A DNA stretch of 6,111 nucleotides from Actinomycetota bacterium (GTDB lineage Bacteria; Actinomycetota; Thermoleophilia; Gaiellales; Gaiellaceae): positions 1 to 6,111 of the forward strand of contig VAXT01000111.1 in NCBI GenBank assembly GCA_005883245.1. Direction: 5' to 3'. The notes beneath the pieces are model-generated. The model had not been told where the DNA came from. It saw only the letters and a list, made by a program, of their open reading frames with translations, and did no database searches. How positions within the stretch are numbered: the first letter of the stretch is position 1; each line of letters opens with the position of its first letter. Below are positions 1 through 5,917 of the stretch, in pieces. The position numbers and the translations under genes were made by a program.

Positions 1-1630
1 GTTCGCGCAGCTCTTCGACACGATTCTGATCAACGTCACGGGCTTCTTCCGGGACATGCCCTCCTGGGAGTTCATGCGCAAGGAGATCGTGCCGAAGATC
101 GCGGCGGCGAAACGATCCGACGAGCAGATCCGGATCTGGTCGGCCGGCTGCGCGACCGGCGAGGAGGCCTACTCGCTGGCGATGATCTTCGCCGATGAGC
201 TCGGTGACGAGGGGTTCTCGGAGCGGGTCAAGATCTACGCCACCGACGTCGACGAGCGTGCGCTCAGCGAAGGACGCCACGGGATCTTCGCCTCCGACAC
301 GGTCAAAGACGTGCCCGAGGCGTACCGAGAGCGGTACTTCGAGTCCATCGACGGCCGCTCCATCTTCAGCTCGGATCTCCGGCGGGCAGTGATCTTCGGG
401 CGAAACGACCTTCTCGTCGACCCACCGATTTCGCGCATCGACCTGATCTCGACCCGGAACACGCTCATGTACTTCAACCCGGACGCCCAGCGGCGAATCC
501 TGCTCAACTTCCACTTCGCGCTGCTGCCGACGGGCTATCTCTTCCTCGGGCGCTCCGAGACGCTTCTCACGCGTTCGAGTCTCTTTGTGCCGGTCGACCT
601 GAAGAGGCGCGTGTTCGCGCGCGGCGTTCGCGAAGACATGCAGGAACAGCTGCGGGAGATGGTCGAGGGGGACCGAGCTCCGATCGTCCCGGCCCCCGAA
701 GCTGAGCGCATCCGCGAGGCGAGCTTCGATGCAGCGCCGATCGCACAGCTCGTCGTCGATCCCGCCGGGCACCTCGCAGCCGCCAACATGCAAGCGCGCA
801 CGCTCTTCGGGCTCGGTCAGCGCGACCTCGGACGGCCGTTACAAGACCTCGAGCTCTCGTACCGGCCGGTCGAGTTGCGCTCGGTGATCGAGCAGGCCCA
901 CACGGCGCACCACACGGTGAGCGTTCGGGACATCGAATGGATTCGGGGGGGCGACTCACGGTCGTACGACATCCAGGTCGGCCCGCTGCACGCAGCCGAC
1001 GGCTCGCTCGTTGGCATGTCCGTCACGTTCGCGGAGACAACGCGCTACCGCAAGCTTCAGGAGGCGAACGAGCTGCAGAAGGAGCGTCTGGAGACGGCGT
1101 TCGAGGAGCTCCAATCGACGGCCGAGGAGCTCGAGACCACGAATGAAGAGCTCCAGTCGACGAACGAGGAGCTGGAGACGATGAACGAAGAGCTCCAGTC
1201 GACGAACGAGGAGCTGAACACGATGAACGACGAGCTCCGGCTGCGAACCGAGGATCTACACCAGGTCAACGCGTTCCTCGAGTCGATTCTCGGCGGCCTG
1301 CACGCGGGTGTAGCGGTCACCGACGGCGAGCTGCGCGTTCAGGCGTGGAACGAGCGCGCCAGGGATCTCTGGGGCCTTCGTGCCGGCGAGGTGCACGGAA
1401 AGCACCTGATGAACCTCGACTTCGGACTGCCGATCGACCAGGTGATGCCCCTTCTGCGTGGCGTCGTCAACAACGGTTCCCAGGACGGCGAGGTCAAGCT
1501 CGAAGCTACGAACCGGCGAGGCCGGCAGATTGAAGTGCGGGTGCGTGTCTCACCGATGAACGGTCCGGAGGGGGACGTGCGGGGCGCAATCGTCGTCATG
1601 GAAGAGGTCGACTCGAAGCAGGACGAGTGA
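1..1630 (+). CDS. CheR-type methyltransferase with PAS domains and coiled coil (5' end missing)
   Basis: The frame is open from base 2, so the gene begins left of the window; the ATG at 56 is internal, because LINVTGFFRD before it is the conserved CheR stretch before the SAM site. Counting visible residues from base 2 (542 in all): a CheR S-adenosylmethionine methyltransferase core covers about 1-205, with the SAM motif SAGCATGEEAYS at 47-58, ATDVDERAL at 80-88 and the TRNTLMYF loop at 151-158 (usually CRN). A PAS-like domain covers about 240-350, a six-heptad coiled coil 368-409, and a second PAS-like domain about 423-536. CheR enzymes methylate glutamates of chemoreceptors; in CheB/CheR-PAS fusions the target is usually unknown. 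No receptor is visible here, so a general signalling role is inferred. Whether a CheB domain lies upstream cannot be seen. The stop overlaps the kinase start by GTGA, implying translational coupling. The family call is secure; the substrate is not. Confidence 0.93.
   Translation, partial: FAQLFDTILINVTGFFRDMPSWEFMRKEIVPKIAAAKRSDEQIRIWSAGCATGEEAYSLAMIFADELGDEGFSERVKIYATDVDERALSEGRHGIFASDTVKDVPEAYRERYFESIDGRSIFSSDLRRAVIFGRNDLLVDPPISRIDLISTRNTLMYFNPDAQRRILLNFHFALLPTGYLFLGRSETLLTRSSLFVPVDLKRRVFARGVREDMQEQLREMVEGDRAPIVPAPEAERIREASFDAAPIAQLVVDPAGHLAAANMQARTLFGLGQRDLGRPLQDLELSYRPVELRSVIEQAHTAHHTVSVRDIEWIRGGDSRSYDIQVGPLHAADGSLVGMSVTFAETTRYRKLQEANELQKERLETAFEELQSTAEELETTNEELQSTNEELETMNEELQSTNEELNTMNDELRLRTEDLHQVNAFLESILGGLHAGVAVTDGELRVQAWNERARDLWGLRAGEVHGKHLMNLDFGLPIDQVMPLLRGVVNNGSQDGEVKLEATNRRGRQIEVRVRVSPMNGPEGDVRGAIVVMEEVDSKQDE
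1103..1228 (+). repeat. 21-bp tandem repeats encoding six EELxxxN heptads
   Basis: Six consecutive 7-residue units (EELQSTA, EELETTN, EELQSTN, EELETMN, EELQSTN, EELNTMN) lie in frame in the CheR-PAS gene and end in DEL. The units alternate between EELQSTx and EELxTxN, so the DNA also has a 42-base period: the 30 bases at 1145-1174 recur exactly at 1187-1216. The heptads form a parallel coiled coil linking the two PAS-like domains. Near-identical EELQSTNEELE strings are typical of CheB/CheR-PAS fusion proteins, so this is a family feature and not a recent expansion unique to this genome. Confidence 0.9.
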
Positions 1631-3078
1631 CGGAGCTCGGCTTCGACGTGGACGACGCCGCGTTTCGCGAGGACCGCGCGCGCTACGAGGATCTCTTCGA
1701 GTTCGCGCCCGTCAGCTACGTCATCACGGACCCGGCGGGGTCGATCCTCGAGGCGAGCCGAACTGCGGGCACGCTGCTGGGCGTCGATCGCGACCGCCTC
1801 GTGGGCAAGCCGATCACGATCTTCGTCCCGGTCGAGAATCGAAGACAGTTCCGGCGGACGCTCCTCGGTCTGGCTCACAGCAGGAGCGAGGCGGAATGGG
1901 AGCTCGAGCTCGAGACGCGGGACGGCAGGCGGTTCCACGCGCAGGTCAACGCCGCGCGCTCGCTCGGCGGCGGCCTCCGCTGGATGATCCAGGACGTCGG
2001 CGAGCGCGTCGAGAACGAGCATCGTTTGCGGACGCTGGCGAGCGCCCTCGAAGAACGGGTGCTGGAGCGGACGGACGAGCTCGAACGCGAGCGCGCACGG
2101 CTGATGGCGATCGTCGAGCAGATGCCCGGCGGGCTCCTCGTCGTCGAGAAGCCGAGTGGCCGCGTCCTCACGATGAACGAGCAGGCTCAGGACGTTCTCG
2201 GCCCCGTCGCACACCTGGATGCGACCTCGCCGTTGGGCCGTGTGCTCGAGGGCGACGCCGCGGTCTCCGAGCGCGTCGAGCTCGTCACACCGGACGGCGC
2301 TGCGTGCACGCTCCGTGTGAGCGCCAGGCCGGTGCGCGACCGTCTTGGACGGATCACGGCCGGGGTCTTGATCTTCGAGGAGATCACCGAGCAAGAGGCG
2401 CGACAACGCGCCGAACGCGACTTCGTCACGAACGCGGCTCACGAGTTGCAGAGCCCGATCGCCGCGATCACGAGCGCGGTCGAGGTGCTCCAGGCGGGGG
2501 CCAAGGAGGCCCCGGAGCGCGACCTGTTCATCGAACACATCGAGCGCGAAGCACAGCGGCTCGTGCGATTGACACGGGCGCTGCTCACACTCTCCCGTGC
2601 GCAGACCGAGCTCGAGGAGCCGCGAACGGAAGTTGTCGACCTCTGCCCCATGCTCGAAGCGATCGTCGGCCGCATGGAGCCTGCCGACGACGTGGTGATT
2701 ACGGTCGCTTGCCCGGTCGACCTCGCGCTCGTCGCAAACCGGGAGCTGCTCGAACAGTTGATCTCGAACGTCGTCCGGAATGCGGTCAAGTACACGGAGT
2801 CGGGCTCGATCCGGCTCGAAGGAAGGTTGCACGACGGGGCGGCCGAGGTCCGCGTCGTCGACACGGGCGTCGGAATCTCGGCCGACGCTCTGCCGCGGGT
2901 GGCCGAGCGCTTCTACCGTGAAGACGTGACGAGGGAAGGCTTCGGGCTCGGCCTGGCGATCGTCCAGGCCTCTCTGTACGCGATGGGCGGCGAGCTCGAG
3001 GTGGCGTCCGAGGGCATCGGTCGGGGCACGACGGTGACGATGACGCTCCCGCTGGGAGCGAAGCTGGTGGCGCGGTGA
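1627..3078 (+). CDS. soluble PAS-PAS sensor histidine kinase
   Basis: This 483-residue kinase has no signal peptide or membrane segment, so it should sense in the cytoplasm. In order: PAS domain about 15-125 (FEFAPVSYVITDPAG at its start); a charged helical linker 128-160; a second PAS-like domain about 158-255 (MPGGLLVVEKPSGRVLTMNE); HisKA about 262-327 with phospho-acceptor His272 in NAAHELQSP; HATPase_c about 365-478. The ATPase has its N box (NVVRNAVKY, Asn385), G1 box (VDTGVGI, Asp412), F box (ERFYRED) and G2 box (GFGLGLAIV), so it should be active. The GTG start at 1627 overlaps the CheR stop (GTGA), with AGGA 3 bases upstream; another GTG at 1648 fits less well. The response regulator follows with the same type of overlap and is the obvious phosphotransfer partner. 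CheR-PAS coupling may place the two PAS proteins in one signalling complex (inferred). The signal and any cofactor are unknown. Confidence 0.93.
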   Translation: MTELGFDVDDAAFREDRARYEDLFEFAPVSYVITDPAGSILEASRTAGTLLGVDRDRLVGKPITIFVPVENRRQFRRTLLGLAHSRSEAEWELELETRDGRRFHAQVNAARSLGGGLRWMIQDVGERVENEHRLRTLASALEERVLERTDELERERARLMAIVEQMPGGLLVVEKPSGRVLTMNEQAQDVLGPVAHLDATSPLGRVLEGDAAVSERVELVTPDGAACTLRVSARPVRDRLGRITAGVLIFEEITEQEARQRAERDFVTNAAHELQSPIAAITSAVEVLQAGAKEAPERDLFIEHIEREAQRLVRLTRALLTLSRAQTELEEPRTEVVDLCPMLEAIVGRMEPADDVVITVACPVDLALVANRELLEQLISNVVRNAVKYTESGSIRLEGRLHDGAAEVRVVDTGVGISADALPRVAERFYREDVTREGFGLGLAIVQASLYAMGGELEVASEGIGRGTTVTMTLPLGAKLVAR

Positions 3079-3758
3079 CCAGGATTCTCGTCGTCGACGA
3101 CGAGCCCGCGCTCCGCGACACCGTGAGCTATGCGCTGCGCCAGGAAGGCTTCGAGGTCGAGCTGCGGCCGGATGGCGAGTCGGGGCTGGCCGCGGCGCTC
3201 GAGAACGGGTTCGACCTCGTCATTCTCGATCTCATGCTTCCGGGCTTGCCGGGGACCGACGTCTGCCGTCGCCTGCGGGCGGAGAGCGCAGTTCCGATCG
3301 TCATGCTGACGGCGAAGAACGCAGAGCTCGACCGTGTGCTCGGCCTCGAGATCGGGGCGGACGACTACGTGACGAAGCCCTTCTCGATGGCCGAGCTGAC
3401 GGTGCGCGTCCGAGCGATTCTGCGCAGGCGGGAGCTCGACCGCACAGGCGTCGGCGAGATCCGCCGCGTCGGCAACCTCGAGCTCGACCCGGTCCGGCAC
3501 CGCGTGCGTGTCGACGACGAGCAGGTCTCGCTGACCCCTTCCGAGTTCCGGCTCCTGGATTTCCTCGCCCGCGACCCGGATCGCGTCTTCAGCCGCAAGG
3601 AGATCATGCAGCATCTCTGGGACAGCTCGTACGTCGGCGACCAGCGCGCCTGCGACATCCACATTTCGAACCTGCGCCGCAAGGTCGAGGCAGACCCATC
3701 CGAGCCGAGGCGGATTGTCACGGTTCGTGGGATCGGCTACAAGCTCGTCGCTGTGTGA
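3075..3758 (+). CDS. OmpR/PhoB-family response regulator
   Basis: A full-length, 227-residue DNA-binding response regulator. The receiver domain spans about 2-116: acidic pocket Asp8/Asp9 (LVVDDEP), phospho-acceptor Asp52 (ILDLMLPG), switch Thr79 (MLTAKN) and Lys101 (VTKPFS). The winged-helix effector domain covers about 131-225, with LTPSEFRLLDFLARDPDRVFSR, the recognition-helix region ACDIHISNLRRKVE and the C-terminal hairpin IVTVRGIGYKL. All catalytic residues are present, so it should be phosphorylated by the adjacent kinase and bind DNA as a dimer. The GTG start is set by the 4-base GTGA overlap with the kinase stop; the motif MTRILVVDDE at the very N terminus supports it. The best family likeness is to PhoB/RegX3/KdpE-type regulators, but target genes cannot be told from the sequence. 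A neighbouring target such as the STAS gene 54 bases downstream is possible but unproven. Confidence 0.95.
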   Translation: MTRILVVDDEPALRDTVSYALRQEGFEVELRPDGESGLAAALENGFDLVILDLMLPGLPGTDVCRRLRAESAVPIVMLTAKNAELDRVLGLEIGADDYVTKPFSMAELTVRVRAILRRRELDRTGVGEIRRVGNLELDPVRHRVRVDDEQVSLTPSEFRLLDFLARDPDRVFSRKEIMQHLWDSSYVGDQRACDIHISNLRRKVEADPSEPRRIVTVRGIGYKLVAV

Positions 3759-3812
3759 GCGAATCCGTACCGAGCCGAAGGAAAACGCTAAGCCGCACGT
3801 CTCTACGCTCGG

Positions 3813-4304
3813 GTGGTGTCCGTCATCGGCTTCGATGTCCGCACCGCCCAGCTCACGCCCAGCACGTACGTCGTCTCCGTGACGGGAGAGATTGACGCCT
3901 TCACGTCTCCTGCGCTCGAGCGGGAGCTGGAGTGGGTGCTGGGCGACGGGGGGAGCAATGCGGTCGTGGATCTCGGAGAAGTGGCCTTCATCGACTCGAC
4001 GGCGCTGAGGGTCTTGCTCAGAGCGCTGCCCAAGTTCTCCAAGCGCGGAGGGAAGCTCGTCCTCGTCTCGGACGACGGCCGCGTGCTCAGGACACTGGAG
4101 ATCACCGGGCTGGACCGAAAGTTCAAGGTCGAGTCGAAACTCGCGGAGGCCATCGCCCAGAGAAGAGCCTCGATGCGGAAGGCGAAGGCGGCGAGGACCG
4201 TCGGTTTCCCTCCGGCTCCTCGCCGCTTCGTCTCGTACGAGGCGCCGTCCGCGACTGGCGCTGCAGCTGCGGCCACGAGTACCGGGTGCTGGTGGAGCCC
4301 TTGA
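3813..4304 (+). CDS. STAS-domain protein (anti-sigma-factor antagonist-like), C-terminal frame doubtful
   Basis: Residues about 8-118 form a STAS domain like SpoIIAA/RsbV: YVVSVTGEIDAFTSPALERELE, VVDLGEVAFIDSTALRVLLRA and GGKLVLVSDDGRVLRTLEITGLDRKF. The Ser62-Thr63 pair in FIDSTAL is where partner-switch proteins are phosphorylated by an anti-sigma kinase; dephosphorylated STAS protein binds that kinase and frees a sigma factor. No such kinase is in the window. Two adjacent GTG codons (3813, 3816) can start it; neither has a clear ribosome binding site, so the start is uncertain by one codon and may be leaderless. The last ~45 residues are unlike any STAS end, finish in an Ala-rich string and CWWSP, and lose G/C bias at third positions after about 4250, while the -1 frame there codes well. 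The true product may therefore switch frame near 4205 and continue into the zinc-ribbon module, giving about 208 residues. The STAS call is secure; the C terminus is not. Confidence 0.85.
   Translation: MVSVIGFDVRTAQLTPSTYVVSVTGEIDAFTSPALERELEWVLGDGGSNAVVDLGEVAFIDSTALRVLLRALPKFSKRGGKLVLVSDDGRVLRTLEITGLDRKFKVESKLAEAIAQRRASMRKAKAARTVGFPPAPRRFVSYEAPSATGAAAAATSTGCWWSP
4205..4246 (+). promoter_or_regulatory. candidate -1 frameshift site: slippery heptamer plus stem-loop
   Basis: In the STAS frame the codons GGT TTC CCT (4203-4211) contain T_TTC_CCT at 4205-4211, which matches the X_XXY_YYZ rule for simultaneous -1 slippage and would place the ribosome in the zinc-ribbon frame. Downstream, GGC-T-CCTCG (4214-4222) pairs with CGAGG-C-GCC (4238-4246), eight pairs and one mismatch around a 15-base loop; the inner 5-bp part starts 6 bases after the heptamer. 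UUUCCCU is not among the strongest bacterial slippery sites, and short GC stems are common in such DNA, so this is a candidate only. Confidence 0.3.
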
Positions 4305-4438
4305 CGTTCTGGGCCCGCAACTCCCGGCACGGATTCCGGAGGAGCCCGACAGACACGTGCGTCGCCTGCGACGCCGACCTCGAGGACGTCTTCGCCATGG
4401 AGACGGCCCGGCGCGTGATCGCTTCGATCCTCAGCTAG
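4211..4438 (+). CDS. zinc-ribbon-like coding segment in the -1 frame of the STAS gene, without its own start
   Basis: In the frame beginning at 4211 the sequence encodes 75 residues to a TAG at 4436. Cys18-Ser-Cys20-Gly-His22 and Cys50-Val-Ala-Cys53 make a CxC...CxxC pattern typical of small zinc-binding ribbons, followed by an acidic then helical tail (LEDVFAMETARRVIASILS). From about 4238 on nearly every codon ends in C or G, as in real genes here, so this is not a chance frame. No ATG, GTG or TTG occurs in this frame near the 5' side; the first internal GTG (at 4277) would remove the CxC half. The frame stays open upstream under the STAS gene, but that upstream translation is low-quality antigenic-looking Arg/Gly-rich shadow. 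It is best read as the C-terminal domain of the STAS protein reached by a -1 shift, or as the result of a one-base loss. A separate gene with a non-standard start is the alternative. Function is unknown; metal or nucleic-acid binding is a guess. Confidence 0.6.
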   Translation, partial: SGSSPLRLVRGAVRDWRCSCGHEYRVLVEPLTFWARNSRHGFRRSPTDTCVACDADLEDVFAMETARRVIASILS

Positions 4439-4450
4439 AGCGTCTTGGCC

Positions 4451-4557
4451 GAGGGAGTGGCGGGACCTCCCGGAGAGGGCTGTCGCGGTTGCTGCCGAGC
4501 ACGTTGCGACTGCCGGGGCTCCGATTGAGAGGAGCGAATGGATCCGGCCACTCCCTC
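4451..4557. repeat. imperfect inverted repeat (14/15) enclosing small hairpins, between convergent genes
   Basis: The arms GAGGGAGTGGCGGGA (4451-4465) and TCCGGCCACTCCCTC (4543-4557) are complementary at 14 of 15 positions across a 77-base interior. Inside are CCTC/GAGG (4466-4469 with 4475-4478), a longer hairpin 4482-4510 (GTCGC with GCGAC, then G-U pairs and a GCT/AGC tip with a GCCG loop) and GCTCC/GGAGC (4518-4522 with 4531-4535). The remaining bases of the 4439-4638 gap show no gene; no U-tract terminator follows on either strand. It could be a bidirectional terminator, a structured RNA, or a small non-autonomous element remnant. No target-site duplication is evident. Confidence 0.5.
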
Positions 4558-4638
4558 TCAGGTGAGCGTAAGTGGACCCGGGCAGGTTTTCGGTCGCAGT
4601 TCTGTGTGGTTTCTCTCACAAAGCCTCGTTGTCCGGCG

Positions 4639-5316
4639 TCAGCCTGGTGCGTTTGCGTGACAACTCTGGACGAGATTGCGCGTGTGTCCGGCGGCGGCGG
4701 CGGCGTAGCTCGACCTGATCCAGCTCAGGCCGCCGTCGTGGGCGTAGACAACGTACGGGACCGTGGGCGGGACCGCCGGCCTCCAGTCCTCGGGAGCCCC
4801 GGCGGGCGCCTCGAGGACGTTGTGCGCGAGCAGGTTGTCGAGCGCGGCGTGGGCGCGCGCCTGGCCCGCCGTGTCGCCGGCGCGGATCGAGCGCACCCAG
4901 TAGCACTCCCACGCGTTCTGGGCCGTCAGCACCGCGATGCCACCTCCGGCTCCGCGGCCGGTGACGCTGTTCGGCGGGCCCCCGTGGAAGCGCGGCCAGG
5001 TCGCACCGGGCGGCAGTTCCAACTGGCTCTGCGCCTGGAGGTACTCGGCCCTCGTCACGTCGGGGCCGACCACGTCGCTGCCGACGAGGCGTGAGATCGC
5101 GAACGCCGTCGACGCGAGGAGCGCGGCGACAGCGAAGGCAACGGCGAGCGTGAGCCCGCGACGGCGGCGGAAGAACGGCTCGCGCGCCGTCGTGGCCAGT
5201 CTCGGGTCGCCCGGCCGCGCCGTGATCTCGTTGAAGAGGTCGAGGGAGTCCGTCTGCACGATCAGCGGCTGCGGGTTTGCGGCCTGCACGCGGATGAGAA
5301 GCGAGTCGTTCTTCAT
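4639..5316 (-). CDS. single-pass membrane protein paired with an ECF sigma factor
   Basis: A 225-residue protein of no family I can name. Residues 1-54 are a polar cytoplasmic part with the stretch DLFNEITARPGDPRL, ending in RRRR; residues 55-75 (from LTLAVAFAVAALL) are one membrane helix; residues 76-225 should lie outside, by the positive-inside rule. The outer part has two cysteines (Cys138 in NAWECYWV, Cys219 near the end) that could form a disulfide. The gene overlaps the sigma factor stop by ATGA, and the last sigma codons supply a GGAG ribosome binding site (5325-5322) 5 bases before this ATG, so the two are made together. By position and topology it could hold or modulate the sigma factor at the membrane. 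However, the HxxxCxxC zinc anti-sigma motif is absent, so an anti-sigma role is inference only. Similar Leu-rich, one-helix partners beside sigma genes are common in high-GC actinobacteria. Confidence 0.82.
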   Translation of the reverse strand: MKNDSLLIRVQAANPQPLIVQTDSLDLFNEITARPGDPRLATTAREPFFRRRRGLTLAVAFAVAALLASTAFAISRLVGSDVVGPDVTRAEYLQAQSQLELPPGATWPRFHGGPPNSVTGRGAGGGIAVLTAQNAWECYWVRSIRAGDTAGQARAHAALDNLLAHNVLEAPAGAPEDWRPAVPPTVPYVVYAHDGGLSWIRSSYAAAAAGHTRNLVQSCHANAPG

Positions 5317-5834
5317 GTCCTCTCCATGGTCAGCTTGGTGTCGGGTGCCGTCGCGAGCCCGGCGAGCTTCGCCTCGACCCGCCGTCGGGCCCGCAGGAGG
5401 CGTACGCGGAACGCGGTCGGCTTGATGCCGAGGGCGCGTGCTGCCTCGGTCGGCGTGAGCTCCTCCCAGGCGGTCAGGAGGAGCGCCTCGCGCTCTAGTG
5501 GCGAGAGCTCGTTCAGAGCCGTGGCGAGCTGAGGGTCCAGTTCGAAGACTTCGGCTGCGGTCTCGGGTGCGACGAGCTCGTGGCGGTGCCGTCGTTCGGT
5601 TGCGGCCTTGCGCGACTCGGCGAGCAGCAGGTTCCTGGCAGTCGCGTACAGCCAGGGCCGCGGATCGTCCTCGGGGACGTCCGCCAGCCGGCGCCAGGCG
5701 ATCATCATCACCTCGGCCGCGAGCGCGTCCGCGTCGAGGCTGCCGCGCCGGCGCGCGTAGGCCGTGACGGCGCCGAGGTGTGCGAACACGAGGCGGAACC
5801 GGGCTTCGTGCGTCCCAGTCGATTGCACGGCCAT
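5313..5834 (-). CDS. ECF-type RNA polymerase sigma factor (sigma-70 family)
   Basis: A 173-residue protein with only regions 2 and 4, the layout of extracytoplasmic-function sigma factors. Region 2 (about 12-80) includes DADALAAEVMMIAWRRL, corresponding to the usual DxxQDVFLxAWR core-binding helix but with AE for QD, and the -10 recognition part RPWLYATARNLLLAESRK. Region 4 (about 101-157) has LSPLEREALLLTAWEELTPTEAARALGI followed by the recognition helix TAFRVRLLRARRRVE, which contacts the -35 element. The marked ATG (5834) has AGAGG only one base upstream; a GTG two codons on (5828) sits seven bases from AGAGG and may be the real start, shortening the protein by two residues. It is transcribed with the membrane protein downstream, which overlaps its stop. 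Regulon and stimulus are unknown. No anti-sigma motif protein is in the window apart from that partner. Confidence 0.92.
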   Translation of the reverse strand: MAVQSTGTHEARFRLVFAHLGAVTAYARRRGSLDADALAAEVMMIAWRRLADVPEDDPRPWLYATARNLLLAESRKAATERRHRHELVAPETAAEVFELDPQLATALNELSPLEREALLLTAWEELTPTEAARALGIKPTAFRVRLLRARRRVEAKLAGLATAPDTKLTMERT

Positions 5835-5869
5835 ACCTCTATCTGTCGCGAAGCGCCTCTTGCGTTACA
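5835..5869 (-). promoter_or_regulatory. possible promoter and ribosome binding site of the sigma gene
   Basis: Reading the minus strand, TGTAAC (5869-5864) is followed after 15 bases by CGACAGAT (5848-5841) and then AGAGG (5840-5836) before the ATG. TGTAAC with a CGAC-type downstream box resembles ECF-type promoters, which are often autoregulated. If CGACAGAT is the -10 box, transcription would begin at or beside the ATG, giving a leaderless message; if AGAGG is a ribosome binding site, the promoter lies further up and the GTG at 5828 is favoured. The two readings exclude each other. The 83-base gap holds no other gene. Confidence 0.3.
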
Positions 5870-5917
5870 GCGCTCCGCCATGTAGGAACTGCCCTGAGCG
5901 TCAGCCGCGGCCGGTGG

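Noticed and set aside
150..158. The Cys-to-Thr change in the CheR loop (TRNTLMYF for CRN...YF) as a sign of inactivity
   Set aside because: The positions are residue numbers of the visible protein. The Arg-Asn and Tyr-Phe of the motif are kept and the SAM motif is intact, so loss of activity is not supported.
1339..2832. A 497-codon open frame on the minus strand opposite the end of CheR-PAS and most of the kinase
   Set aside because: It is the antisense shadow of GC-rich coding sequence: it crosses two real genes, is rich in Arg/Asp/His/Glu without domain motifs, and the plus strand carries clear PAS, HisKA and HATPase motifs.
1896..2921. A 341-codon plus-strand frame inside the kinase gene
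   Set aside because: It is Arg/Gly/Ala-rich with no motifs and lies wholly within the well-supported kinase frame.
2913..3662. A 249-codon minus-strand frame opposite the response regulator
   Set aside because: It is a shadow of the regulator gene, whose catalytic residues and winged-helix motifs are all in the plus frame.
3759..3812. A promoter or terminator between the response regulator and the STAS gene
   Set aside because: No convincing -35/-10 pair or hairpin with a T run is visible; GAAGGAAAA (3777-3785) is too far from the GTG to be its ribosome binding site.
4447..4560. A possible tRNA in the intergenic region, because of the paired ends and the TCA after the 3' arm
   Set aside because: There is no 5-bp T arm with a TTCGAAT-like loop and no anticodon arm at the right spacing, and the terminal stem is twice the length of an acceptor stem.
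4357..5094. A 245-codon plus-strand frame spanning the convergent gap and the membrane-protein gene
   Set aside because: It is repetitive Arg/Gly/Val-rich translation, overlaps the zinc-ribbon end, runs through the inverted repeat and is antisense to the better supported membrane-protein gene.
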